Positions 43,439 through 52,311 of a stretch of 64,000 nucleotides of DNA are shown piece by piece. Every line of letters begins with the position of its first letter. The stretch's first letter is position 1. A program made the position numbers and the translations under genes. The DNA is taken from contig NZ_CABVHY010000014.1 in assembly GCF_902497875.1 (NCBI RefSeq), positions 1 through 64,000 on the forward strand, written 5' to 3'. The notes below the pieces were generated by a model. It was not told where the DNA came from. It saw only the letters and a program-made list of their open reading frames with translations, and did not search any database. The stretch is from Pseudomonas fluorescens. Its GTDB lineage: Bacteria > Pseudomonadota > Gammaproteobacteria > Pseudomonadales > Pseudomonadaceae.

Positions 43439-44086
43439 ATGGACGGTTCAACCAAAAAAAGCTTGACCATCGCGAACCCGAGCGAGACTAACCTGACCTC
43501 GACCGTGCTCGATCAGGATCTACGGATCCTCCTCATGACCGCTGCCAGCACCGGCAGCGGCACCAGCACCAGCGCCCTGGCGCTGGCCAGTCAACTGGCG
43601 CAGATGAGTAGCGGCCAGGTGCTGTTGGTGGACGCGAGTCAGACCACATCCAATCTCAGCACGCAGCTGGGTTTACAGAAGGAGCGCGGCTTTCGCGACC
43701 TGCTGTTCAACCAGGACAACCCGCCGCTGCTGCAGGATTGCATCGTGCACATCTCGAGCCTGCCGTTCCACATCCTGCCCAACGGCCGGTACATCCGCGG
43801 CGCCGATCACCTGAATCCGGAGCAACTGCGCCCCCTGCTCAAGCAGCTCGGTGCGCGATATCGCTTCGTGGTCCTCGATGGCGACGCAGTGTATTCGGCC
43901 GCCGACACCCTGGTCATCAGTACGCTGGTGGACGGTGTGGTGCTGGTGGTGCGCTCCGAGGACACCCGCTGGGAAGTGGCGCAAGCCGCCAGCCAGCGCC
44001 TGACCCAGGCCGGCGCGAAACTGGTTGGCGCGGTCTTCAACCGACGCAAGTACTACATGCCCAAGTGGCTCTACAACAACCTCTGA
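43439..44086 (+). CDS. CpsD-like ATPase with altered P-loop
   Basis: A 215-residue protein of the bacterial tyrosine kinase (BY-kinase/CpsD/CapB) fold, encoded separately from its membrane activator. The Walker A position reads ASTGSGTSTSA (36-46): the invariant Lys is Thr42. Walker A' is VLLVDAS (61-67), and the Walker B/DxxP segment reads VVLDGDAVYSAAD instead of DTPP. The C-terminus NRRKYYMPKWLYNNL keeps the family's end with three Tyr but no long Tyr cluster. It may be a pseudokinase that regulates the Wzz-like partner at 45153. Length fits stand-alone CpsD proteins. Confidence 0.8.
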   Translation: MDGSTKKSLTIANPSETNLTSTVLDQDLRILLMTAASTGSGTSTSALALASQLAQMSSGQVLLVDASQTTSNLSTQLGLQKERGFRDLLFNQDNPPLLQDCIVHISSLPFHILPNGRYIRGADHLNPEQLRPLLKQLGARYRFVVLDGDAVYSAADTLVISTLVDGVVLVVRSEDTRWEVAQAASQRLTQAGAKLVGAVFNRRKYYMPKWLYNNL

Positions 44087-44108
44087 GCAGCAGCCAAAGG
44101 ATGACGAC

Positions 44109-45131
44109 ATGAAAGCTAAATGGCTTCCCCTGCTGTTGCTGCCTCTTGCAGGTTGCTCCAGCAATGAAACCCAGAACACGCCGGTGCAGATACTCACCGC
44201 CGCACCGGCCGATGCCCAGGCCACCGAGGTGCTCCAGGTCGAGCAGACGTTACGGCCACAGGACGTGCTCGATGTGATCTTCCACATCAGCACCAGCGGT
44301 TCGGACGCTTATCGCGTGCAGCCCGGTGACCAGGTCGCACTGAACTTCACCGCTGCCACCCAACTCAACGGCACCCAGAAGGTGCTGCCTGACGGCACCA
44401 TCGAACTGCCCAGCGCCAACACCTCGGTGAAAATCGCCGGCCTGACCACCGAACAGGCACGCCAGGAGATCCAGCGGGTCTACCAGCAAAAAGCCCTGTT
44501 CCAGCCCAATCGCAATCAGCTCAGCGTGCAGGTCACTAGCCCGCAGAGCACCGAGCAGAGTCTCAGGAGCGACCTGAACCACCCGGGCACCGGGATGAGC
44601 CGGGAGATCATCGTGGGCAACGACGGCCATGCGAGCTTTCCGGAAATCGGCTCGGTGCCGTTGCAAGGGATGACCATCAACCAGCTGGAAACCTTCCTCA
44701 ACTCGCGTTACGCAAAGTTGCCAGGGCGGATGACGGTCGATGTGATGCTCAAGTCGACCAAGGGCAACGAGATATTTGTACTCGGTGAAGTCGGGCAACC
44801 CGGTGCCTACCCTATCCGCCGGCCGGTCTCGATTCTCGAGGCATTGACCCTGGCACGGGGTACGAACGTCAAGGCGGAACTGGGTTCGGTGGTCGTCATG
44901 CGCCGCACTGGCAACGTGGTCCACGCACACCGCTACGACGTCGACAAAGCGCTGGCGGGCGATGCTTCGCAGTTCGCCTACCTGCAGGCCGACGACATGC
45001 TCTACGTACCCAAGACCAAACTGGCCAACGCCGGCGAACTCGCCCGGCAACTGGCTGACGTGGTGCTGTTCCAGGGTTTCGGCTTCAGCTTCGCCTATCG
45101 CGTCGATAACAAAGACAGCGGCAACGACTAA
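44109..45131 (+). CDS. Outer-membrane polysaccharide export lipoprotein (OPX/Wza-like)
   Basis: A 340-residue lipoprotein: MKAKWLPLLLLPLAGC with lipidated Cys16. The polysaccharide-export domain follows (YRVQPGDQVALNF, VLPDGTIELP, ITTEQ-like helix), then SLBB-type beta-grasp repeats (EIFVLGEVGQPGAYPI; DDMLYVPKTKLAN). It likely forms, or gates with a partner, the outer-membrane exit for the polymer. ATG 44109 was chosen because it begins the signal peptide; RBS AAAGGATGACGAC. Between the ATPase and the co-polymerase, as in other Wzy-dependent export loci. The C-terminal amphipathic helix region (VVLFQGFGFSFAYRV) may insert in the outer membrane. Confidence 0.9.
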   Translation: MKAKWLPLLLLPLAGCSSNETQNTPVQILTAAPADAQATEVLQVEQTLRPQDVLDVIFHISTSGSDAYRVQPGDQVALNFTAATQLNGTQKVLPDGTIELPSANTSVKIAGLTTEQARQEIQRVYQQKALFQPNRNQLSVQVTSPQSTEQSLRSDLNHPGTGMSREIIVGNDGHASFPEIGSVPLQGMTINQLETFLNSRYAKLPGRMTVDVMLKSTKGNEIFVLGEVGQPGAYPIRRPVSILEALTLARGTNVKAELGSVVVMRRTGNVVHAHRYDVDKALAGDASQFAYLQADDMLYVPKTKLANAGELARQLADVVLFQGFGFSFAYRVDNKDSGND

Positions 45132-45152
45132 CCCCCAGGCAGGTGACATATC

Positions 45153-46745
45153 ATGAATCCAAAGGAAAACTACCTGCATGAGTTCTTCAGGATCTTCTTC
45201 GCCAACCGTCAGACGGTGAAGCGAGTCTTCCTGGTCTTTGCAGTGATCGCACTGGCGTTGCCATTGATGCTCAAACAGAGCTTCGATATCACCGCCGAAG
45301 TCATCGTCCAGTCCAAGAAGTTGTCCCAAAGCGATGCCGCCACGGCACTGACGCAAGAAACCGACAAGTTCATTCCGCCTTCCCTGGCGGACATGGAAAC
45401 CGAGAGCAATATCTTGCGTTCACCGACGCTGATCCGGCAGACCATGACCCAGTTGCGTGAACAGGGCGAGTTTATTACCACCCCGGGCATGCTCGACAAG
45501 CTGGTGTTCGCCCCGCTGAACCAGTACCTGATCAATCCCTTTCGCGAGCATGTGATCAACCCGGTACGCGAGGTCATCGGCCTGGAGTCCGAGCCGGTAC
45601 GTGACACGACACTGGATGCCCTCACTCAACAAGCGATCGCCGACCTCAAGATCGAAACACTCCCCGGCTCCAACGTGATTTCGATCGTCTACAGCTACGA
45701 CGACCCGGCCCTGGGCACCAAGTTCGTCGACCAGTTGCTGAAAAACTATCTGCAGAACCGCCAGGACCTGCAGTCCAACGAGCTGCCACTGGCCTTCTAT
45801 GAACAGAAGAAAAACCAGTACCAGGTGCGTCTCGACGGCCTGGAAGGCAATCGCCTGGCGCTGCTGCAACGCATCAGCAGTTCCGATCCCAAGGAAGAAA
45901 TTACCTTCCGCCTGAATGCCATCAACACCGAAGAGCAGGCACTCAACCTGTACCGCGACCGCCTGCTGCAAAGCCAGCGCTGGCTCGACTACCTGAAGAC
46001 CAGTCTGACCGCTGCCAACGGTACCAAGGTCAGCGACTACACCTTCCCCTACACCTTCACCACCACGGCGGACAACGTTGTATTCGAAGACCGCGAGATC
46101 AGACAACTCAGCGAACAGCTGACGAGTCTGGTCACCCGCTACAACAACGATCTGGCGATTTTCCAGCCGGGCAGCGAACCGATGCTGTTGACTCGCGAGC
46201 AGATTGGCCGTGCGCGCCAGCAGTTCCTCAAGGTGGTCAACAATCGTATCCTGGAACGGACCAACGATCTGGCGATCGTCACTTCGGTGATCAACCAGAA
46301 GACCGCGCGGATCGCCGAGTACAAGAACCGCGTCCATCAGCTGCAACAGACTCAGAGCAAACTGCGGCAAATGGACACCGAGATCGACGCGCTACATGCG
46401 GCGTTCTTCACCTATACCCAGCGTTATGAAGAAAGTAGCAGCGAGCGCTCGCTGGGCAGCGACCTGTCGAACGCGCGAATCCTCAGCCCGCCGTATGAAC
46501 CAACGGAAGCGGCCTTTCCGAAACCGCTGCTGATCATTCCGTTCGGCCTGATCACCGGGCTGTTGCTGGCTATCGCGATCGTCTATGTGCGTGAGTTCTT
46601 CGACCATCGTTTCAAACATCCAGCGCAAATCACCCATCAACTTGGCCTGCCAGTGTTGCTGGTGATTAACGATCAGCACGTCGATCAGCCCAATCCACAC
46701 CGCAACTGGTCGGTACCCAGCTTCATGCATTGGGTGCGCAATTGA
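45153..46745 (+). CDS. Polysaccharide co-polymerase (Wzz/PCP type)
   Basis: A 530-residue chain-length/export regulator with two TM helices, TM1 about residues 22-40 and TM2 about 456-476 (LLIIPFGLITGLLLAIAIVY). The large periplasmic domain between is helical and Gln-rich (coiled coil about 320-430). The C-terminus has only a ~50-residue cytosolic tail, so the kinase domain of PCP-2a proteins is absent and supplied by the separate CpsD-like protein. It resembles the GumC/EpsB-type PCP rather than short Wzz. It overlaps the next gene by 16 bases if that gene uses its first TTG. Confidence 0.88.
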   Translation: MNPKENYLHEFFRIFFANRQTVKRVFLVFAVIALALPLMLKQSFDITAEVIVQSKKLSQSDAATALTQETDKFIPPSLADMETESNILRSPTLIRQTMTQLREQGEFITTPGMLDKLVFAPLNQYLINPFREHVINPVREVIGLESEPVRDTTLDALTQQAIADLKIETLPGSNVISIVYSYDDPALGTKFVDQLLKNYLQNRQDLQSNELPLAFYEQKKNQYQVRLDGLEGNRLALLQRISSSDPKEEITFRLNAINTEEQALNLYRDRLLQSQRWLDYLKTSLTAANGTKVSDYTFPYTFTTTADNVVFEDREIRQLSEQLTSLVTRYNNDLAIFQPGSEPMLLTREQIGRARQQFLKVVNNRILERTNDLAIVTSVINQKTARIAEYKNRVHQLQQTQSKLRQMDTEIDALHAAFFTYTQRYEESSSERSLGSDLSNARILSPPYEPTEAAFPKPLLIIPFGLITGLLLAIAIVYVREFFDHRFKHPAQITHQLGLPVLLVINDQHVDQPNPHRNWSVPSFMHWVRN

Positions 46746-47830
46746 ACGCGCAGCTCAAACCTGCGCTGGCGATCATCCATCTGCTCAGCAGCGGCGGGTT
46801 CTACGGGGCTGAGCGGATGTTGCTGGATCATTGCCTGGCGACACCGGGGCGGCACCAGGTGCTGTTCCTCGACGCGCCGCAGGAGCTGATCGCGCGCTTT
46901 CGTGAAGCCGGTGTCGACTGCAGCGGCTGTTCGGGGCTCGCCGGGTTGTTGCGCTACCTGGGTCAGCGGCGCAAGGAGCGGCCGCTGATCAACACCCATA
47001 ACTTCAAGGGCCTGTTGTTTGGCTGGGTGGGTGCCACGCTGTGGCGCCTGCCGCTGGTCATTACCCAGCACGGTTTCACCCCACGCAGCACCAAGCAACG
47101 CTTCTATACCTGGCTGAGCCTGCAACTGTGCCGCACGCCTTCGGTCAACCGAGTGGTCTGCGTGGCAGAGAGCATCGCCCTGCTGCATCGCCGGGCCAGC
47201 GTGCGGGCAGACAAACTGCAAGTGATTCCCAACGGTCTGCCGACGGCCCCCGCCCTGCCGCCGCGCTCCGCCGACAATCGCCGCTGGCTGGCCGGCTACG
47301 TCGGTCGGCTGAGCAGCGAAAAAGGTCCCGACCTGTTCCTCGATGCACTGATCCCGTTGTGCCAGAAGCACCCGCAACTGCATGCGGTAATGCTCGGCGA
47401 CGGCCCCGAACACCCGGCATTGCTGGCGCGTATCGAGGCCGCCGGATTGCTTGAGCGTATCGAGCTGCCAGGCTACCAGACTGACATGCGCCGCTGGTGG
47501 GCCGAACTGAATGTGCTGGTGATCAGTTCGCGCACGGAAGGTACTCCGATGATTCTGCTCGAGGCCATGCAAGCCGGAGTACCGGTGGTGGCTTTTGGAG
47601 TCGGCGGGATTCCCGACGTGATCCAGCACCGGCACAACGGGCTGTTGGCCCAGGCCAACGACAGCGGCGAACTGGCCAGCCAGATCGACTCCCTGCTGCG
47701 CGACCCGGAACTGGTGCAGACCCTGGCCAACCGCGCGCGCCATACCCAGCTCGACCGTTACGACCTTGCGGCCCTGGCACAACGTTGGTCGCAGCTTTAT
47801 ATCCATACTGCACGGGGGGCATACGCGTGA
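46730..47830 (+). CDS. Glycosyltransferase family 4
   Basis: A GT-B fold retaining glycosyltransferase of about 366 residues. The N-terminal domain begins LAIIHLLSSGGFYGAERML. The C-terminal nucleotide-sugar domain has AGYVGRLSSEKGPDLFLDAL and the EX7E motif in SRTEGTPMILLEAMQAGVPV. Start is uncertain: no ATG lies near, and TTG 46730 or TTG 46742 (right after the co-polymerase stop) are the options. Cytosolic/peripheral, one of three glycosyltransferases that build the repeat unit. Its stop overlaps the GTG of the polymerase gene. Confidence 0.88.
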   Translation: MGAQLNAQLKPALAIIHLLSSGGFYGAERMLLDHCLATPGRHQVLFLDAPQELIARFREAGVDCSGCSGLAGLLRYLGQRRKERPLINTHNFKGLLFGWVGATLWRLPLVITQHGFTPRSTKQRFYTWLSLQLCRTPSVNRVVCVAESIALLHRRASVRADKLQVIPNGLPTAPALPPRSADNRRWLAGYVGRLSSEKGPDLFLDALIPLCQKHPQLHAVMLGDGPEHPALLARIEAAGLLERIELPGYQTDMRRWWAELNVLVISSRTEGTPMILLEAMQAGVPVVAFGVGGIPDVIQHRHNGLLAQANDSGELASQIDSLLRDPELVQTLANRARHTQLDRYDLAALAQRWSQLYIHTARGAYA

Positions 47831-49194
47831 TCATTCCGCTCTCGATGATCGGCCTGCTGGCCGCACTCTGCCTGGCCCTGCTGGCCAGCCCCTACCCGTA
47901 CCTGGCACCCGGTGCGGTAGTGGGGCTGGTCGGGGTGGCCATACTTTACCGACGGCCCAGTTGGGGCGTGCTCGGGATTGTCGCGCTGGTGCCTTTCGAG
48001 GGCCTGATGAAGGACAGCAGTTTCTCCGGGGCAAAATTCCTCGGCATCTCGCTGGCCTTGATCCTTTCCCTGCAGCTGCTGCTGCGCCAGCTTCCGGCCA
48101 GTCGCCTGCGGAGCAATTTATGGCCGCTGTTGCTGGGGTTCATGACGCTCTACCTGCTGAGTCTGTGGACGTCCGATAACGTCGGACTGTCCGTCACCCA
48201 TCTGCGCGACCTGATCGTCGGTTTGCTGCTGTTCGTCATCACCCTGCTGGTCGGGCGCGAGATGAACATGATCAACTTCTGCCGCATGGCCACGCTCAGC
48301 GTCACCATCACCAGTGCCGTCGCAATGTTTTCCACCCAGTACCAGGAACAGGGGCGAGCGTCAGCCATGCTCGACCCCAATGCCCTGGCCATGCTGATCG
48401 CCTTCGCCATTCCCCAGGCACTGCTGCTCGCGCAGAAAAGCCCGAACATGTTGCAGCGCCTGGGTTGGCTGGCGTGCTTCGCGCTGCTACTGGGGGGCAT
48501 GACCAAGACCGAATCTCGCTCGGGGCTGGTGGTGCTGCTGATCAGCCTGGCTATCGGCATCTATCACTACCGGGCACAGTTGCCGCGAATCCGTCCGCGT
48601 CACCTGGGCTTTGCCATGCTCGGCATAGCGATCGTCATACCCTTGGCGATCTATGCCATGCCAGCGGGTTACATCAAGCGCATTCAATCCCTCAGTATGC
48701 TGTCATCTGACACTCGGGGCTACACCGACGAGTCCCTGGGACGACGCGCGTCCTACATCGTGGTCGGCAGCAAGATGATCCGCGAGCATCCGCTGCTGGG
48801 AACCGGTCCCGGCACCTTCCCGCTGCATTACGCGGTCACCGGCTACGCCAAGGCCTTCTCGTCCAAAGGCAAGGAAAGCGACCTTTACCGGCGGGCGCAC
48901 AACACCTACCTGGAACTGTTCAGCGAGCTCGGCATTCCCGCCGCGTTGCTGTTCGTGTCGATGCTTGCCCTCGCTTTGCGCAATATCCTGCGGGCCCGTT
49001 CGGCCTGGCTGCAGCGCCGCAACTGGGACCAGGCGGACCTGGTCACGCACCTGGGCGTGAGCCTGCTGTCGCTGTCGCTGTTCCTGATGTTCCTCAGCGC
49101 GCCCAACCTGAAATACCTGTGGATCATGCTGGCACTCTCTTGCGTGCTGCGCTTCAAGGCTGAAGAAAGCCCGCTGCCGGAGCCGCGCCCATGA
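47827..49194 (+). CDS. Wzy-like O-antigen polymerase/ligase
   Basis: A 455-residue membrane protein with about 11-12 TM segments and the Wzy_C (O-antigen ligase) domain. The periplasmic loop contains RRASYIVVGSKMIREHPLLG followed by TGPGTFPLHY and RRAHNTYLELFSELGIP, the conserved His-containing signature of the family. Probably polymerises lipid-linked repeat units in the periplasm. I use the GTG at 47827 that overlaps the preceding stop (GTGA); the longer open frame upstream lies inside the GT4 gene. Stop overlaps the next ATG (ATGA). Confidence 0.9.
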   Translation: MIIPLSMIGLLAALCLALLASPYPYLAPGAVVGLVGVAILYRRPSWGVLGIVALVPFEGLMKDSSFSGAKFLGISLALILSLQLLLRQLPASRLRSNLWPLLLGFMTLYLLSLWTSDNVGLSVTHLRDLIVGLLLFVITLLVGREMNMINFCRMATLSVTITSAVAMFSTQYQEQGRASAMLDPNALAMLIAFAIPQALLLAQKSPNMLQRLGWLACFALLLGGMTKTESRSGLVVLLISLAIGIYHYRAQLPRIRPRHLGFAMLGIAIVIPLAIYAMPAGYIKRIQSLSMLSSDTRGYTDESLGRRASYIVVGSKMIREHPLLGTGPGTFPLHYAVTGYAKAFSSKGKESDLYRRAHNTYLELFSELGIPAALLFVSMLALALRNILRARSAWLQRRNWDQADLVTHLGVSLLSLSLFLMFLSAPNLKYLWIMLALSCVLRFKAEESPLPEPRP

Positions 49195-50159
49195 GCCTGA
49201 TCAGCATCGTCATCCCGATGTACAACGAGGCCCGGCACATCGCCAGGACCCTGCAGGCGGCACGCCTGGCCGCCAATGCCGCGGGCCTTGAGTGCGAGCT
49301 GCTGGTGGTCGACAACGGCTCCCAGGACCAGGGCCCGCAGATCGCCCGAGAACTGGGTGCCCAGATGCTGACTCTGCCCGACCTGCACATCGGCGCCTTG
49401 CGCAACCACGGCGCCGCCATCGCCGGCGGAGAATGGCTGGCCTTCCTTGATGCCGACATCGAGATGCCACGCAACTGGCTCTCGTTATTGCTCGAACTCG
49501 AGTCTGGTGGCCAGGCCGATGTGCTCGGTCTGGACTGCGACACGCCGACTCAAGCGCCATGGTTCGCCCATGCCTGGCAGCGCCGCACATTGCGCCCCAA
49601 TACCCAAAGCCTGCACCCGGCGCAATGGCTGCCGACCGCCAATCTGCTGATGCGCCGCGAGTGGTTCGTCCGGGTCGGCGGTTTTGACGAGAGCCTGCGC
49701 ACCGGCGAGGACAAGGACTTGACGATGCGCCTGGCCCAGGCCGGAGCGCGCTTGCTGGCGGTCAATGAGAGCGTTGCCCTGCATTGGGGTTACGAGGGCA
49801 GTTGGCGCGAGTGGATGGGCAAAGAGCTGTGGCGTCAGGGCAGTCATCTGCAATTGCTGCGCAGCCACGGTATCAGCTTGCGCCTGCTGCGCTTCCCGCT
49901 GCTGTCACTGGGCGCCTGGGCGCTGGATGCCATGGCGCTTTCGGCATTGCTCGACGGCCTGCCCCACCTGGCGCTGCTGCTGTTGCTGGTGACCAGCCTG
50001 CCGGCCCTGGTGTTGAGCCTGCGCCAGAGCCTGAAACATCGTGACCCGCGCCTGACCCTGCAACTCTGGGGCCTGCACTGGTTACGCTTGCACCTGGCTG
50101 GAGCCGCGTTCGTGCTCAGCCTTTGTCATTGGAAAGCCAGGAGACCTGCCCGTGGCTGA
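49191..50159 (+). CDS. Glycosyltransferase family 2 with membrane tail
   Basis: A 322-residue GT-A enzyme. The catalytic domain (about 1-225) shows ISIVIPMYNEARHIART, LLVVDNGSQD, the DxD-type LAFLDADIEMP and the acceptor/catalytic-base segment GGFDESLRTGEDKDL. Two or three hydrophobic segments at the C-terminus (about 240-315) anchor it to the inner membrane. Similar to rhamnosyl- or mannosyl-type transferases, but donor unknown. Its start and stop overlap neighbouring genes by 4 and 8 bases. Confidence 0.9.
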   Translation: MSLISIVIPMYNEARHIARTLQAARLAANAAGLECELLVVDNGSQDQGPQIARELGAQMLTLPDLHIGALRNHGAAIAGGEWLAFLDADIEMPRNWLSLLLELESGGQADVLGLDCDTPTQAPWFAHAWQRRTLRPNTQSLHPAQWLPTANLLMRREWFVRVGGFDESLRTGEDKDLTMRLAQAGARLLAVNESVALHWGYEGSWREWMGKELWRQGSHLQLLRSHGISLRLLRFPLLSLGAWALDAMALSALLDGLPHLALLLLLVTSLPALVLSLRQSLKHRDPRLTLQLWGLHWLRLHLAGAAFVLSLCHWKARRPARG

Positions 50160-51288
50160 ATTCATTTTCTGGTTGTGCCTGCTGTTGCCGCTGTATGCCT
50201 ATCTGGGTTACCCGCTGATGCTGACGCTCCTCGCGCCGTGGTTTCCCAAACGTCGCTACCCGGCGGCCGAACCCCTGGCGGTGAGCATCGTCATCGCCGC
50301 GCACAACGAAGCCCGGCATGTCGAAGAGAAACTGCGGACCTTACTGGACCAGGACTATTCGGCGCTGGCCCTGCAAGTCATCCTTGCCAGCGACGGCTCC
50401 AGCGATGACACCGTGGCCTGTGCGCAACGGGTGATCGATCCGCGCATTCAGGTGCTCGACCTGCCCCGCCAGGGCAAGGCCGCCACCCTGAATGCCGCCG
50501 TCGCGCTGAGTACTGGCGATATTCTGGTGTTCACCGACGCCGACAATCAGTGGTCAACCAGCACCCTCGGACACCTGCTGGCGCCACTCAATGATCCACA
50601 GGTCGGTGGCTGCGCCGGGCACATGGTGATCCCGATCCCGGGTAAAGGCCTGAGCCTGGGCGATAGCCTCTACCGCCATTACGAAGGCTGGCTGCGGCGG
50701 GTGGAAAACCGTACCGGCTGCATGGTCTCCGCCGACGGGGCCCTGCTCGCCCTGCGCCGTGAGCTGTTCCAGACCATTCCGGCGCAGGTCAACGATGACT
50801 TCTTCCTCAGCACCTGCGCGCCGGTGGCCGGCAAACGCATCGTCTACGTTGAATCGGCGCAGGTGATCGATCAGGGCGTCGATGAAGCCGACAAACAGTT
50901 TCGCCGCCGTCAACGGGTGACCGTCGGCGGCCTGCAAAGCCTGGCGCAACGCCGTGAACTGCTCAACCCGTTTCGTCACGGCCTGTACGCACTGGCGCTG
51001 ATCAGCCACAAACTGATTCGCCGGCTGGCGCCGGTGCTGCTGGTGCCCCTGCTGCTGAGCAACCTCTGGCTGTGGGGCGAACACGATTTCTACAACCTGG
51101 CGCTGATTGCCCAACTGCTGGGCTATAGCGTCGCCGTCGCCGGCTTGCTCGATGTACAACACCGTTTGCCCAAACCCTTTCGCCTCGCCGCCTTTTTACT
51201 GGTGACCCTTGCCGGGATGAGTGTCGGTCTGTGGCAGTTCCTGCGTGGCCAGCGATATAGCCAATGGAATCCCGATCAGAATCGATGA
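50152..51288 (+). CDS. Processive-type membrane glycosyltransferase family 2
   Basis: A 378-residue GT2 enzyme with an N-terminal TM helix (AEFIFWLCLLLPLYAYLGYP) and a C-terminal membrane domain with three helices (about 275-365). Motifs: SIVIAAHNEARHVEEKL, VILASDGSSDDT, LVFTDADNQWS, NDDFFLST and the QxxRW-like QFRRRQRVTVGG. The layout resembles IcaA/HAS-like synthases, but in this Wzx/Wzy locus it more likely adds one sugar. GTG 50152 start overlapping the previous gene. Ends 12 bases before the deacetylase start. Confidence 0.9.
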   Translation: MAEFIFWLCLLLPLYAYLGYPLMLTLLAPWFPKRRYPAAEPLAVSIVIAAHNEARHVEEKLRTLLDQDYSALALQVILASDGSSDDTVACAQRVIDPRIQVLDLPRQGKAATLNAAVALSTGDILVFTDADNQWSTSTLGHLLAPLNDPQVGGCAGHMVIPIPGKGLSLGDSLYRHYEGWLRRVENRTGCMVSADGALLALRRELFQTIPAQVNDDFFLSTCAPVAGKRIVYVESAQVIDQGVDEADKQFRRRQRVTVGGLQSLAQRRELLNPFRHGLYALALISHKLIRRLAPVLLVPLLLSNLWLWGEHDFYNLALIAQLLGYSVAVAGLLDVQHRLPKPFRLAAFLLVTLAGMSVGLWQFLRGQRYSQWNPDQNR

Positions 51289-51300
51289 GAGTGCCGTCCC

Positions 51301-52311
51301 ATGCCGATCAAGCAAATGTTCAAGCGCACCAGTGGCTGGCTGTACCTCAACTCGCCACTGGGCCGCAGTCAGCTGCGCGGCGCCGGAGTGATCCTGATGC
51401 TGCATCGGGTGCTCGCCGACGACCGCAGCGCCGAGCTGCCCCATCGCAATGAGCTGAGCGTCGGCCCGCACGCCTTCGAACGACTCCTGAAGTGGCTCAA
51501 GCGGCATTTCGATTGCGTGACGCTGATGGACTTGCTGCAGGCCGACGCCCATCCGAACACCTCGGCACGACCGAAAGTCGCCCTGACTTTCGACGACGGT
51601 TGGCGTGACAATGCGCTGAATGCTTTTCCGCTGCTGCTGCAGCATCGGGTGCCGGCAAGTATTTTCCTCTCCACCGACTTTATTGGCAGCCGCCAGCGCT
51701 TCTGGTGGGAAAGCCTCGGTGAAACCCTCTGGGGCAGCCATGGCGGCGACTCACGTCAACGCCTGATCCAGCACTTGAAACACATCGGCCGACCATTACC
51801 CGCGGCGTTTCTCGGCGAAGGCAACGAACGGCAACGCAGCCTGGCCCTGGCCAATTACTTGCAGAGTCTGAAAAGCCTGGCGCCGCAAGACCTCAACAAC
51901 CTCACCGATGCGTGCCCGACCGAATCGCTGCCGCAAGCACTGGACTGGCAGCAAGTGCGCACCCTGGAACGCTCCGGACTGATCAGCTTCGGTCCCCACG
52001 GCGCCAGCCACTCGATCCTCACCGGACTCGATGACACCCGCCTGGACCAGGAACTGAGCCGCAGCCACGACGCGCTACGGCGGGGCTGCCAACAACCGCT
52101 GCCGGTCTATTGCTACCCCAATGGCGATCATGATCAGCGCGTCCGCCAACGCCTCGCCGCGCACCGCTACGCCTTTGCCCTGGGCACCAGCGCCGGGATC
52201 TATCGCGGCAATGGCGACCCGCTGGCACTGCCACGCATCGGCGTCAGCCAGCGCAATGCCAGCCGCCCTTCGCTGCTGGCCTGGCGTATCAGCCAGGGTG
52301 GTCGCCCATGA
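51301..52311 (+). CDS. Polysaccharide deacetylase family protein
   Basis: A 336-residue NodB-homology deacetylase. Motif 1 is LTFDDGWRDNAL with the catalytic Asp pair (about residue 97-98), and the metal His pair is in GPHGASHSILTGLDDTRL (H-x3-H form). The C-terminal part has YCYPNGDHDQRVRQ, the usual FRxPxG-like motif 3. No signal peptide, so it probably works on a lipid-linked intermediate on the cytosolic face. It has the insertion between motifs 1 and 2 seen in long EPS-cluster deacetylases (WWESLGETLWG). Stop overlaps the wzx-like ATG. Confidence 0.88.
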   Translation: MPIKQMFKRTSGWLYLNSPLGRSQLRGAGVILMLHRVLADDRSAELPHRNELSVGPHAFERLLKWLKRHFDCVTLMDLLQADAHPNTSARPKVALTFDDGWRDNALNAFPLLLQHRVPASIFLSTDFIGSRQRFWWESLGETLWGSHGGDSRQRLIQHLKHIGRPLPAAFLGEGNERQRSLALANYLQSLKSLAPQDLNNLTDACPTESLPQALDWQQVRTLERSGLISFGPHGASHSILTGLDDTRLDQELSRSHDALRRGCQQPLPVYCYPNGDHDQRVRQRLAAHRYAFALGTSAGIYRGNGDPLALPRIGVSQRNASRPSLLAWRISQGGRP

